A stretch of 64,000 bases of DNA from Bradyrhizobium nitroreducens (GTDB taxonomy: Bacteria > Pseudomonadota > Alphaproteobacteria > Rhizobiales > Xanthobacteraceae). Made by a program: the position numbers and the translations under genes. Location: assembly GCF_002776695.1 (NCBI RefSeq), contig NZ_LFJC01000003.1:3627375-3691374 (forward strand), in the 5' to 3' direction. Numbering within the stretch: position 1 is the stretch's first letter; every line of letters begins with the position of its first letter. Below the pieces are notes generated by a model. The model searched no databases, was not told the DNA's origin, and was given only the letters and a program-made list of their open reading frames with translations. Below, piece by piece: positions 25,801 to 33,774 of the stretch.

Positions 25801-25934
25801 GCGGGGAAGTCGACGTTCGGGACCGAAGCGACGGGCAGGAACTCGTAGGCGACCACACCCAGCAGGAACAACCCGATCGACAGCAGCGTGGTTGCGACCG
25901 GGCGGCGGATGAAGGGCTCCGAGATCGATGCCAT
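22830..25934 (-). CDS. RND efflux pump subunit, MdtC-like
   Basis: A 1034-residue proton-driven inner-membrane exporter of the HAE1/Mdt type. The start MASISEPFIRRPVATTLL is canonical; an in-frame extension upstream is inside the preceding RND gene and is rejected. Twelve membrane helices surround two large periplasmic loops. The proton-relay aspartates are visible in the TM4 segment as SVGFVVDDAIVMIENM. Repeated late motifs GIVKKNGIMMVDFALEAE and FRPILMTTMAALF are typical. Its ATG shares one base with the TGA of the other RND gene, so the two are translationally coupled. This mirrors MdtB/MdtC heteromers, where one subunit translocates drug and the other drives protons. Confidence 0.95.
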   Translation of the reverse strand: MASISEPFIRRPVATTLLSIGLFLLGVVAYEFLPVASVPNVDFPAIFVSASRPGADPSVMAATVASPLERRLGEISGINQITSTSTLGNTSIQLQFDIGRNIDKAARDVQAAINAAMVDLPSDLPTLPRFRKANTAGAPIYVLALTSKTISSAAIYDVADSVLAQRISQVPGVGNVAISGADQPAVRVQLNPVALSNAGIATDDVRTAIINANPLGPVGIFNGERQSETLSLNKQMRSAKEFRDIVIKSSNGNFVRLSDVAEIEDSVRNARSIAWFNKQPAVLIQITKQGDANVIDVVDRVKALIPELKQWIPAGVEISTLVDRTGTIRASVLDMQWTLLATAVLVMVVVFVFLRRLTPTIAAGISVPLALAGTCAGMWVAGFSIDNLSLMALAISVGFVVDDAIVMIENMYRNLEHGMRPFQAALEGAKQIGFTVVSISLSLIAAFTPLIFMDGIVGRLLREFSLTLTFAILVSTLVSLTVTPMICAHYIHQATSGTATLFDRIVEGSLSRIVSFYARTLRTVLDYPLATLLVFFATIGLTVTLYIKVPKGYFPTDDSGFVIGATRASADISFQSMLGLQQRLADIVMKDPAVAGIGSTVGAGGGPGGATSNRGIMYISLKPPEERDHVSTEVVIDRLRRALYPVAGIRLFMFAAQDVRAGGRQSDSDYQYTLTSTDLSLLQKWAPIVAKRMESVEGITDISSDRDPGGLQLTLNIDRQKASALGVRVQDIDNALNNAFSQRQISIIYTQRNQYMTVLEIDPKFQVDPSNLDRIYVAGAGDAQVPLSAVVHASRGLAALAVYHSQSFPSTTVSFNLIPNVQLQAATQNIQRAVEELHMPEGIRGSFDGNAGDFAKTSGRQPLLILGALVAMYIVLGVLYESLAHPLTIISTLPSAGLGALLALQLTNTPLTVIAFVGIILLIGIVKKNGIMMVDFALEAERQRGLSSAEAIFEACQARFRPILMTTMAALFAGIPLVVATGPGTELRRPLGITIIGGLFVSQILTLYTTPVIYLLIDRLRRRPAPRPLPAPAE

Positions 25935-28900
25935 CACTGCATCCCCTCGGTCGCGCCGGCTACTGGCGGGCCACCGGATTCGGCCGGCGGCAGCGCCTGC
26001 TCGAGCCGGCGGTTGATGCGGTCGAGCGCGAGATAGATCACAGGCGTGGTGTAGAGCGTCAGCAGCTGACTCAGCAGCAGGCCGCCGATGATGGAGATGC
26101 CGAGCGGAAAGCGCAGCTCGGCGCCGGTGCCGCTCTCGATCGCGAGCGGCAGCGCGCCGAACAGCGCCGCCAGCGTCGTCATCATGATCGGGCGGAAGCG
26201 CAGCAGGCAGGCCTGTACGATGGCATCGTTGGGCGACATGCCCTGCCGGCGCTCGGCCTCCAGCGCGAAGTCGATCATCATGATCGCGTTCTTCTTGACG
26301 ATGCCCATCAAGAGGATGATGCCGATCAGGCCGATGACCGAGAGGTCCTGCCCGCACAGCACCAGCGCCAGGATGGCGCCGACGCCGGCCGAGGGCAGCG
26401 TCGACAGGATGGTGATCGGGTGGATGTAGCTCTCGTAGAGCACCCCGAGCACGATGTAGATCGTGATCACGGCTGCGAGCAGAAGCCAGGGCTGGCCGGC
26501 CAACGCCTTGGCGAATTCGGCGGCGTCGCCGGCATAGACGCCGACGATGTTGTTGGGCATGCCGATCCGCGTCTCGATCGTCTTCACGGCGTCGACGGCA
26601 TCGCCGAGCGCGGCGCCCGGCGCGAGATTGAAGCTGAGCGACACCGACGGGAATTGCGCCTGGTGCGAGATCGCGAGCGGCGCCGTGGTGCGCTTGAGCG
26701 TCGCCACGGCCGACAATGGCACCTGTGCGTTGGGTGCGCCGGCGGTCGCGCTCGCCGCCCCCGGCAAATACAGCTTCGACAGGATCGAGGGATCGCGCTG
26801 ATACATCGGCAGCGCCTCCAGCACCACGCGGTACTGGTTGGCCTGGCCGTAGATGGTCGAAATCTGGCGCTGCGCAAAGGCGTCGTTGAGCGTGTCGGTG
26901 ATGCCTTGCAGGCTCACACCGAGCTGGCCGGCGCGGGTGCGGTCGACGTCGAGCTGCGCCCGCAATCCGCCCTCCTGCGCCTCCGAGGAGACGTCGCGGA
27001 ACAGGGGATCGCGTCGCATCTCCGCAATCAGCTTGCGGGCCCACTCCGACACCAGCGCCGCATCGGTGCCGGTCAGCGTGTACTGGTATTGCGAGCGGCT
27101 CGACTGGGTCGAGATCTGCACGTCCTGCACCGGCTGGAAATAGACGGTCATGCCGGGGATGCCCGAGACCCGCTCCTTCAGCCTGACAATGACGGCCGCG
27201 ACATCGTCACGCCGCTCGCCGCGCGGTTTCAAGGTCATGACGAGCCGGCCGACATTGGTGGTCGGATTGACCGAGCCTGCACCGATCACCGAGACCACGC
27301 CGACCACGTCGGGATCGGCCTTGATGGCGCCCGCCGCCTCGGCCTGTCGTTTCTGCATCTCCGCGAACGACACGTCCGGCCCCGCCTCCGTCACCGCCGT
27401 GATCGAGGCGGTGTCCTGCAGCGGCAGGAAGCCCTTTGGCGCGACGACGTAGAGAACGAGCGTCGCGATCAGCGTCGCGAAGGTCACGACCAGCGTGGTG
27501 CGCTGGTGCTGCAAAACCACCAGCAGCGTGCGGTGGTACGCTTCGACAGTGCGGTCGATGAAGCGGCTGATCGCAGCCAGTCCCGGCACCGCCAGCTCCT
27601 CATGGGCGTGCTTGAGCAGGCGCGAGCACATCATCGGCGTCAGCGTCAGCGAGACCACGGCCGAGGTCACGACCGCGATCGTCAGTGTGAGCGCGAACTC
27701 GCGGAACATGCGCCCCACGAGTCCCGACATGAACAGCAGCGGGATGAAGACCGCGATCAGCGACACCGTGAGCGAGATCACGGTGAAGCCGATCTCGCTG
27801 GCGCCCTTCAGCGAGGCTTCCATCGGGCCGTCGCCGTTCTCCATATGGCGCACGATGTTCTCGATCATGACGATGGCGTCGTCGACGACGAAGCCGGTGC
27901 CGATCGTCAGCGCCATCAGCGACAGATTGTCGAGGCTGAAACCGGCGAAATACATGATGCCGAAGCTGGTGATCAGCGACAGCGGCAGCGCCACGCCCGC
28001 GATTATGGTGGCGCGGATCGAGCGCAGGAACAGCAGCACCACCAAGGTCACCAGCACGACGGCAAGGACCAGCGTGAACTGCACGTCGTGAACCGAGGCA
28101 CGGATCGTCACGGTGCGGTCGGAGACGATGGTGAGGTTCACCCCTGCCGGAATCGCGCGCTGCAGCTTGGGGATTTCGGCACGGATCTGACTGACGACGT
28201 CGATCACATTGGCGCCGGGCTGGCGCTGGATGTCGATGATGACGGCCGGCGTGCCCTGGTACCAGCCGCCGGTACGGTCGTTCTCCAGGCCATCGACGAT
28301 CTGGGCGACGTCGGCGATAGTGACGGGCGAACCGTTGCGATAGGCGATGATGACGGGCTTGTAGGCCTCGGCCGCAGCGATCTGGTCGTTGGCCGCGATG
28401 ATGTAGGATTGCTGCGCGCCATCGAGCGAGCCCTTCGGACCCGAGACGTTGGCGTTGGCGATCGCGGTGCGCAAATCCTCCATGGCGATGCCGTAGGCGG
28501 CGAGCCGCGCCAGATCGGCCTGGATGCGTACGGCCGGCTTCAGGCCGCCGAGCACCGCGACGCGTCCGACGCCGGAAATCTGGCTGAGGCGTTGCGCCAG
28601 GATGGTGTCTGCGATGTCGCTCATCACCCGCAGCGAGATGGTGTCGGAGCGCAGCGCCAGCGTCATGACCGGCGCATCGGCCGGGTTCACCTTGGCGTAG
28701 GTCGGCGGATAAGGCAGCGTCTTGGGCAGCACGCCCGCCGCGGCATTGATCGCGGCCTGCACGTCCTGGGTGGCGCCGTCGATGTCGCGGTTGAGATCGA
28801 ACTGCAGCGATATCTGGCTGACACCGAACGAGCTCGTCGAGTTCATCGCCGACAGCGACGGGATCTGGCCGAGCTGCCGCTCCAGCGGCGCGGTGATCAG

Positions 28901-29083
28901 CGAGGCGATCACGTCGGGGCTCGCGCCCGGAAGCTGCGTCGTCACCTGCACGGTCGGGAAATCGACCTGCGGCAGCGCCGAGACCGGCAGCGCGAAATAG
29001 CCCAGCAGGCCGCCGATCAGAAGCGCGATCCCGAGCAGCGAGGTCGCGATCGGGCGGCGGATGAAGGGTTCGGAGACACCCAT
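25934..29083 (-). CDS. RND efflux pump subunit, MdtB-like
   Basis: The 1049-residue partner RND protein begins MGVSEPFIRRPIATSLLG. It shows the same layout: signal-like TM1, two periplasmic porter/docking loops, proton-relay segment GTGFVVDDAIVMIENI, and the late GIVKKNAIMMIDFALEAE motif. It is clearly a diverged paralogue of the downstream RND gene. The gene begins 38 bp after the adaptor stop. Substrates are probably bile-salt-like detergents, flavonoids or antibiotics judging from the family; the sequence itself does not decide this. No baeSR-like two-component system is nearby. Confidence 0.95.
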   Translation of the reverse strand: MGVSEPFIRRPIATSLLGIALLIGGLLGYFALPVSALPQVDFPTVQVTTQLPGASPDVIASLITAPLERQLGQIPSLSAMNSTSSFGVSQISLQFDLNRDIDGATQDVQAAINAAAGVLPKTLPYPPTYAKVNPADAPVMTLALRSDTISLRVMSDIADTILAQRLSQISGVGRVAVLGGLKPAVRIQADLARLAAYGIAMEDLRTAIANANVSGPKGSLDGAQQSYIIAANDQIAAAEAYKPVIIAYRNGSPVTIADVAQIVDGLENDRTGGWYQGTPAVIIDIQRQPGANVIDVVSQIRAEIPKLQRAIPAGVNLTIVSDRTVTIRASVHDVQFTLVLAVVLVTLVVLLFLRSIRATIIAGVALPLSLITSFGIMYFAGFSLDNLSLMALTIGTGFVVDDAIVMIENIVRHMENGDGPMEASLKGASEIGFTVISLTVSLIAVFIPLLFMSGLVGRMFREFALTLTIAVVTSAVVSLTLTPMMCSRLLKHAHEELAVPGLAAISRFIDRTVEAYHRTLLVVLQHQRTTLVVTFATLIATLVLYVVAPKGFLPLQDTASITAVTEAGPDVSFAEMQKRQAEAAGAIKADPDVVGVVSVIGAGSVNPTTNVGRLVMTLKPRGERRDDVAAVIVRLKERVSGIPGMTVYFQPVQDVQISTQSSRSQYQYTLTGTDAALVSEWARKLIAEMRRDPLFRDVSSEAQEGGLRAQLDVDRTRAGQLGVSLQGITDTLNDAFAQRQISTIYGQANQYRVVLEALPMYQRDPSILSKLYLPGAASATAGAPNAQVPLSAVATLKRTTAPLAISHQAQFPSVSLSFNLAPGAALGDAVDAVKTIETRIGMPNNIVGVYAGDAAEFAKALAGQPWLLLAAVITIYIVLGVLYESYIHPITILSTLPSAGVGAILALVLCGQDLSVIGLIGIILLMGIVKKNAIMMIDFALEAERRQGMSPNDAIVQACLLRFRPIMMTTLAALFGALPLAIESGTGAELRFPLGISIIGGLLLSQLLTLYTTPVIYLALDRINRRLEQALPPAESGGPPVAGATEGMQ

Positions 29084-29120
29084 GGGTTATGCCTGCCGCA
29101 TCAAGCGGCTGTTGTCGGGA

Positions 29121-30536
29121 TCATGGCTGCTTGGCTCCACTGCCCGCGGCCGGTGCTGGGGAAGGTCCTGCAGCCGGCCCGGTCTGTCCCTTCTGGTCGC
29201 CCTCGATGCCGCTCCGCTTGGCGCGGAACTCGCCAGCCCCGCCCTGCCCGTCTTTCTGGCCGTCCTTCTGACCGTCCTTGGCGCCATCCTTCTTCTGGGC
29301 GTCCGGCCCGCGGGAGCGTTTGCGCGGGGCAAGATCGGCCGACGGGGTCTGGTCGTCGCGGCCGATGATGACCTTGGAGCCGTCGGACAGATTGGCAAAG
29401 CCCGTGGTGACGACCCTGTCGCTCGCCGATAGGCCGCTGGCGATGACGGCGTCATGCTCGTTCTGCTGGGTCACCGTCACGGGCTTGGCCGAGACGATAT
29501 TGTCCTCGCCGATGACATAGCTGAAGGTCCCGATCGGACCGCGCTGCACGGCCGATGTCGGCACCACCAGCGCCTGCGTCAGGGTCTCGACCTTGAGGCG
29601 AACATTGACGAACTGGCCGGGCCAGAGCTGGTAATTGGCGTTGGGAAATTCCGCCTTGAGCCTGAGCGTGCCGGTGGTCTGGTCGACCTGATTGTCGATG
29701 CCGGTGAGCTTGCCGGTGTCGACCACCGTGACGCCGTCATTGCCGAACACGTCGACCGCGAGCGCGCCCTTCGCCGCGGCCGCATTGACGCGCATGATCT
29801 GCTGCTGCGGCAGGCTGAACCACACCGCGATCGGCTGCAATTGCGTGATCACCACGAGCCCCGTGGTGTCGGAGGCGTGGATGATGTTGCCCTGGTCGAC
29901 CTGGCGCAGGCCGGCGCGCCCCGAGATCGGCGCAACGATCTTGGTGTAGCTCAGCGTCGCCGCCGCGTTGTCGATGGCAGCCTGATCGGCCTTGACCAGC
30001 GCCTCGGTCTGCGCGACCAGCGCGCGCTGGGTATCGGCCTGCTGCTTGGAGCCGGCGTTGGAGGCAGCGAGCTGCTCGTAGCGCGTCAGGTCGATGCGCT
30101 GGTTGGCGAGCTGGGCCTGATCCTGCGCCTTCTTGGCGACGGCCTGATCATAAGTGGCTTGGTAGAGTGCCGGATCGATCTCGCCGAGCACGTCGCCCTT
30201 CTTGACGTCCTGGCCTTCCGTGAAGTTCACGGCGATCAGCTTGCCGTCGACCTGCGAGCGGACGGTCACGGTATTGAGCGCGCGGATCGCGCCGACGCCG
30301 TCGAGATAGACCGGAACGTCCTGCACCCGCGGGCTTGCCGCCAGCACGGGCACCGGCAGATCGAGCCGCTGGTTGTTGCGGTTGTTCGCCTGCTGCTGAT
30401 GCGTGACGGTCCAGCCGAGATAGAACAGGCCGCCGAGGATCGCCAGCGTGATCACGGTCATGATGAAGCCGCGGCCGCGCGACTTTCTCGCCGTCCCCTC
30501 TTCCGCGCCTTGCTTGCTATCCGGCTTAAAGAGCAT
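29121..30536 (-). CDS. RND periplasmic adaptor (HlyD/MdtA family)
   Basis: This is the membrane-fusion protein linking the RND pumps to the outer-membrane channel. ATG at 30536 gives 471 residues with an N-terminal membrane anchor (about 25-43, MTVITLAILGGLFYLGW). The lipoyl/barrel-sandwich halves are TVRSQVDGKLIAVNFTEGQDVKKGDVL in pieces and ATLSYTKIVAPISGRAGLRQVDQGN. A helical hairpin rich in Gln/Ala lies at about 125-180. The tail is unusual: about 75 residues of low complexity with three KDGQ-type repeats and Gly/Pro-rich sequence. It overlaps the end of the outer-membrane gene by 11 bases. Confidence 0.93.
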   Translation of the reverse strand: MLFKPDSKQGAEEGTARKSRGRGFIMTVITLAILGGLFYLGWTVTHQQQANNRNNQRLDLPVPVLAASPRVQDVPVYLDGVGAIRALNTVTVRSQVDGKLIAVNFTEGQDVKKGDVLGEIDPALYQATYDQAVAKKAQDQAQLANQRIDLTRYEQLAASNAGSKQQADTQRALVAQTEALVKADQAAIDNAAATLSYTKIVAPISGRAGLRQVDQGNIIHASDTTGLVVITQLQPIAVWFSLPQQQIMRVNAAAAKGALAVDVFGNDGVTVVDTGKLTGIDNQVDQTTGTLRLKAEFPNANYQLWPGQFVNVRLKVETLTQALVVPTSAVQRGPIGTFSYVIGEDNIVSAKPVTVTQQNEHDAVIASGLSASDRVVTTGFANLSDGSKVIIGRDDQTPSADLAPRKRSRGPDAQKKDGAKDGQKDGQKDGQGGAGEFRAKRSGIEGDQKGQTGPAAGPSPAPAAGSGAKQP

Positions 30537-32010
30537 TGACCGGTTTCTCCATACGCGGCTCCCAGCCGCCGCCGAGCGCCTGATACAGGCTGACGATGGC
30601 GAGAAGCCGTGCGAGTTGGGCCTGCGACAGCGCATCCTCCGCCGTGAACAGGGTGAGCTGGGTGTTGAGCACGGTCACGATGTCGGCGGTGCCGGCCCGC
30701 AATTGCTGCTCGGACAGATCGAAGGCGCGCCTCGAGGCGTTGAGCACATCGCGCTGCAATTGCAGCTTGATCGTGGTCTGCCTGATCGAGAACAGCGCAT
30801 TGTCGACGTCGGTGAACGCCTGGACGATGGTCTTGCGGTAGGTCTGGAGCAACTCGTCCTGCCGCGCCTTGGCGAACTCGAAATTGCCGAGGATCTTGCC
30901 GCCGTCGAAGATCGGCTGCGTCGCGCTGCCGACGAGTTGGAAGAACGCCGCATGCGGCTGGAACAGCGACACCAGCGCCGAACTCTGGTAGCCGCCGTTG
31001 CCGGTGAGCTGAATGGTCGGAAAGAACTGTGCGCGGGCATTGCCGATGTTCGCGGTCGCCGAGGCGAGCTGCGCTTCCTGCCGGCGGATGTCGGGCCGCT
31101 GCGTCAATATCTCCGACGGCAGGCCGGGCGTGACGCGCGGGATGGCCACGTTGTTCAGCGAGCCGCCGTCGATGCGCACGCTTTCCGGCGGCCGCGACAC
31201 CAGCACGGCGAGCGCATTCCTGTTCTGGTCGAGCGTCTGGCGCAGCGGCGGCACCAGAGCCTTCTGATTGGCAAGCACGCTCTCCTGCTGGGCAACGTCG
31301 AGATCGGTGCCGGTACCGGCCTTGCGGCGTTCCCTCACGGCATCGAGGATGCGCTGCGCGCTCGCGATGTTCCGCTGCGAGGTCCTGATGCGGTCCTGCG
31401 CGGCCAGCACCTGGAAATAGGCATTGGCGACGCTGGCGAGCGTCGTCAGCGCGACGGTGTCGCGATCGAAGCGGTTGGCGTTCGCAGTCTCCTCGGCCGT
31501 CTGCAGCGCATCGCGGTTCTGACCCCAGAAGTCGAGCTGGTAGCTCGCGCTCAGCGATGCCTGGTAGTTGACGACCTCGCGGCCACCATTGGTGAGCCCT
31601 GAAGCGGAGGAGCCGGAGGTGCGCGAATAGGTCTCCTGCCCGGTGCCGGACAAGGTCGGCAGTAGCGCCGCGCCCGCCTGCCGCGCCTGCGCGTCGGCCT
31701 GGACGATGCGCGCGACGGCGGCGGCGATGTCGAGGTTGACGGTCTGGGCCTCTTCCATCAGCTGCGTCAGCTCCCTGGACCGGAAGCCGCGCCACCAATC
31801 CAGCGACGGCGGCGCATCGCCCTTGCCGGCGTATTTGTACTGCGTGGGAACGTCGAGCGCGGGATCAGGAAGATCCTGGGTCAGCACGCAGGCACCCGAC
31901 CCGGCGGCGAGGCACAACACCGCAAGCCAGCGCGCCGCGCGCAGCGTCCGGGATGCAGACCCCACAGACCGCCGCATGGCGATCGCCGGAACATGCTGTG
32001 TCACATCCAC
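30526..32010 (-). CDS. NodT/OprM-family outer-membrane efflux lipoprotein
   Basis: A 494-residue outer-membrane channel subunit for tripartite efflux. An extended N-terminus precedes a lipoprotein signal whose lipobox is LAAGSGAC (Cys near residue 41). A shorter start at the internal MRRSVGSASR (residue 12) is plausible. The family features PSLDWWRGFRSREL and two OEP repeats with long helices follow. It is the first gene of the four-gene operon (channel, adaptor, RND, RND). This order is less usual than adaptor first and supports a dedicated complex. Confidence 0.93.
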   Translation of the reverse strand: MDVTQHVPAIAMRRSVGSASRTLRAARWLAVLCLAAGSGACVLTQDLPDPALDVPTQYKYAGKGDAPPSLDWWRGFRSRELTQLMEEAQTVNLDIAAAVARIVQADAQARQAGAALLPTLSGTGQETYSRTSGSSASGLTNGGREVVNYQASLSASYQLDFWGQNRDALQTAEETANANRFDRDTVALTTLASVANAYFQVLAAQDRIRTSQRNIASAQRILDAVRERRKAGTGTDLDVAQQESVLANQKALVPPLRQTLDQNRNALAVLVSRPPESVRIDGGSLNNVAIPRVTPGLPSEILTQRPDIRRQEAQLASATANIGNARAQFFPTIQLTGNGGYQSSALVSLFQPHAAFFQLVGSATQPIFDGGKILGNFEFAKARQDELLQTYRKTIVQAFTDVDNALFSIRQTTIKLQLQRDVLNASRRAFDLSEQQLRAGTADIVTVLNTQLTLFTAEDALSQAQLARLLAIVSLYQALGGGWEPRMEKPVNAL

Positions 32011-32701
32011 CCCCCGCCGGGCAGATCCAGCCGCCGCCGCGCAGCCGGATTAACCGATTCGCGGCGGGACGATCGGGGGGCTTTGGACAACGCGTTCACC
32101 GTGGTGATGCTTTCTGCGGAACTTCGACATTGATACTAGCCGGGTGCCGAACTGCCGGACAGTGCCGCAGTTGCGAGATGGCCAAGCCAGCGAACCTGAA
32201 ACGGTTGGTCGAGAATTCAAAAGGTGCTTGTCTCGCAGATATTTCTCTCATTCTGAAAACGCCGGGAGACGTAAGCAAGCTTACCAAGATTTCATGTGAT
32301 ATTGCTGCCACACCGGCACCTGGGCCTTCCATCCCGCCACATTACGCTCGGCGCGCCTTCGGCTCCCGATGGCCGAGCCGTCTCACAAAGCCGTCAATGG
32401 CCGAGAGGAAGCCATCCACGTTCCGGATCTCGTCCCGACCGTTGCTTGGAAAAAAGCGGTCGCGAAGTGGCTGGCGACGACCATCATCTTCCGTGCTCTG
32501 ACGGAGTTCAGTCATTTCCTCCTACTGATACCCCGCCTCGCGGCCGAGCGCATCATCGCCGGTCGCGCTTTCCAAGAATATCGCTGGTCGGACAGGCGCT
32601 TCAGTCGGTTTCGCCGCAGCGCAAAAGCCTTCCCCTTTAGCGTCCCAAGCACTAGGTTCTGGCCAACCGGATCAACCCCCTTGGTAAGCGATTTCCCCGA
32701 C
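32011..32701. other. Long intergenic region without a convincing gene
   Basis: Divergent promoters for the efflux operon (left) and cysK (right) must lie here. Roughly 32190-32320 is clearly richer in A+T than its surroundings. Short frames exist on both strands, including one of 57 codons at 32342-32515 (minus) with AGGAGG only two bases from its ATG. None has recognisable protein features, and I see no repeats or RNA gene. No clear regulator binding site was found. Confidence 0.4.
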
Positions 32702-33736
32702 ATGACCATTCGAAACGACGTTGTCGAAGCCATCGGCAACACCCCGCTGATCAAGCTCAAGCGCGCCTCGGAACTGACCGGCTGCACCATTCTCGGAAAG
32801 GCCGAGTTCATGAACCCCGGCCAGTCGGTCAAGGACCGCGCCGGCAAATGGATGATCCTGGAGGCCGAGAAGCGCGGCGAGCTCAAGCCCGGCGGCCTCG
32901 TGGTGGAAGCGACCGCCGGCAACACCGGCATCGGCCTTGCCGTTGTCGCCAGCGCGCGCGGCTACCGCACCCTGATCGTGATCCCGGAGACGCAGAGCCA
33001 GGAGAAGAAGGACTTCCTGAAGCTGTGTGGCGCCGAGCTGATCGAGGTGCCGGCCCTTCCTTACGCCAATCCCAACAACTACCAGCATGTCGGCCGCCGT
33101 CTTGCGGACGAGCTGCGCAAGACCGAGCCGAACGGCGTGCTGTTCGCCGACCAGTGGAACAACCTCGACAATGCCAAGGCGCATTACGAATCCACGGGGC
33201 CGGAGATCTGGGAGCAGACCGGCGGCAAGATCGACGGTTTCGTCTGCTCGGTCGGCAGCGGCGGCACGCTCGCCGGTACCAGCCGCTACCTGAAGGAGAA
33301 GAACAAGAACGTACGGATCGCCTGTGCCGACCCGCACGGCGCCGGCATGTACGAATATTTCAGGACCGGCGATGCCAAGGCGACGCCCGGCGGCTCGATC
33401 ACCGAAGGCATCGGCCTCAACCGTGCGACCGCCATCGTCGAGACCGCGAAGGTGGATGACGCCTATCTCATTCCCGACGCTGACGCCGTCAGCGTGATCT
33501 ACGAGCTGCTCCAGCATGAAGGTCTCTGCCTTGGCGGCTCGACGGGCATCAACATCGTCGGTGCGATGCGTCTCGCCAAGCAACTCGGGCCTGGCAAGAC
33601 GATCGTCACGGTGCTGTGCGATTCCGGCAGCCGCTATCAGTCGAAACTGTTCAACGTGGACTTCATGCGCGCCAAGAACCTGCCGGTGCCGGAATGGCTG
33701 GAGAAACGCAGCAACATCAAGCCGCCGTTCGTGTGA
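32702..33736 (+). CDS. cysK: Cysteine synthase A
   Basis: PLP-dependent O-acetylserine sulfhydrylase, the last step of cysteine synthesis. ATG at 32702 gives 344 residues starting MTIRNDVVEAIGNTPLIKL. The PLP lysine is K44 in NPGQSVKDRA. The substrate loop TAGNTGIG and phosphate-binding GSGGTLAGTSRY are intact. Relative to the E. coli enzyme it is longer, with PNNYQHVGRRLADEL and a C-terminal extension ending EKRSNIKPPFV, as in an alphaproteobacterial branch. A long upstream in-frame extension lacks protein-like features and is rejected. It stands alone on the plus strand and converges on the GT41 array. Confidence 0.96.
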   Translation: MTIRNDVVEAIGNTPLIKLKRASELTGCTILGKAEFMNPGQSVKDRAGKWMILEAEKRGELKPGGLVVEATAGNTGIGLAVVASARGYRTLIVIPETQSQEKKDFLKLCGAELIEVPALPYANPNNYQHVGRRLADELRKTEPNGVLFADQWNNLDNAKAHYESTGPEIWEQTGGKIDGFVCSVGSGGTLAGTSRYLKEKNKNVRIACADPHGAGMYEYFRTGDAKATPGGSITEGIGLNRATAIVETAKVDDAYLIPDADAVSVIYELLQHEGLCLGGSTGINIVGAMRLAKQLGPGKTIVTVLCDSGSRYQSKLFNVDFMRAKNLPVPEWLEKRSNIKPPFV

Positions 33737-33741
33737 TCGTC

Positions 33742-33765
33742 ACCGGGCTGCGGGCTCGGCCCGGT
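33742..33765 (+). terminator. Possible terminator between cysK and the GT41 array
   Basis: ACCGGGC (33742-33748) and GCCCGGT (33759-33765) pair in a 7-bp GC-rich stem beginning five bases after the cysK stop. Only TTGAT follows, so the usual T-run is missing. It may work for both converging genes or not at all. Confidence 0.35.
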
Positions 33766-33774
33766 TGATCCGGC

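Noticed and set aside
25935..27044. A 370-codon N-terminal extension of the second RND gene
   Set aside because: The extension lies within the other RND gene in a different frame; MASISEPFIRRPVATT is the canonical RND start and its ATG is coupled to the previous stop.
24048..29368. Very long plus-strand frames (553 and 1146 codons) opposite the RND genes
   Set aside because: Both are antisense to intact RND pump genes; their products are Arg/Asp/His-rich without any domain.
32342..32515. A 57-codon minus-strand frame with AGGAGG next to its ATG
   Set aside because: The ribosome-binding sequence is only two bases from the ATG, and the product has no recognisable feature.
32369..32701. An in-frame upstream extension of cysK
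   Set aside because: It adds 111 residues with no homology-like features; the ATG at 32702 starts the normal CysK sequence.
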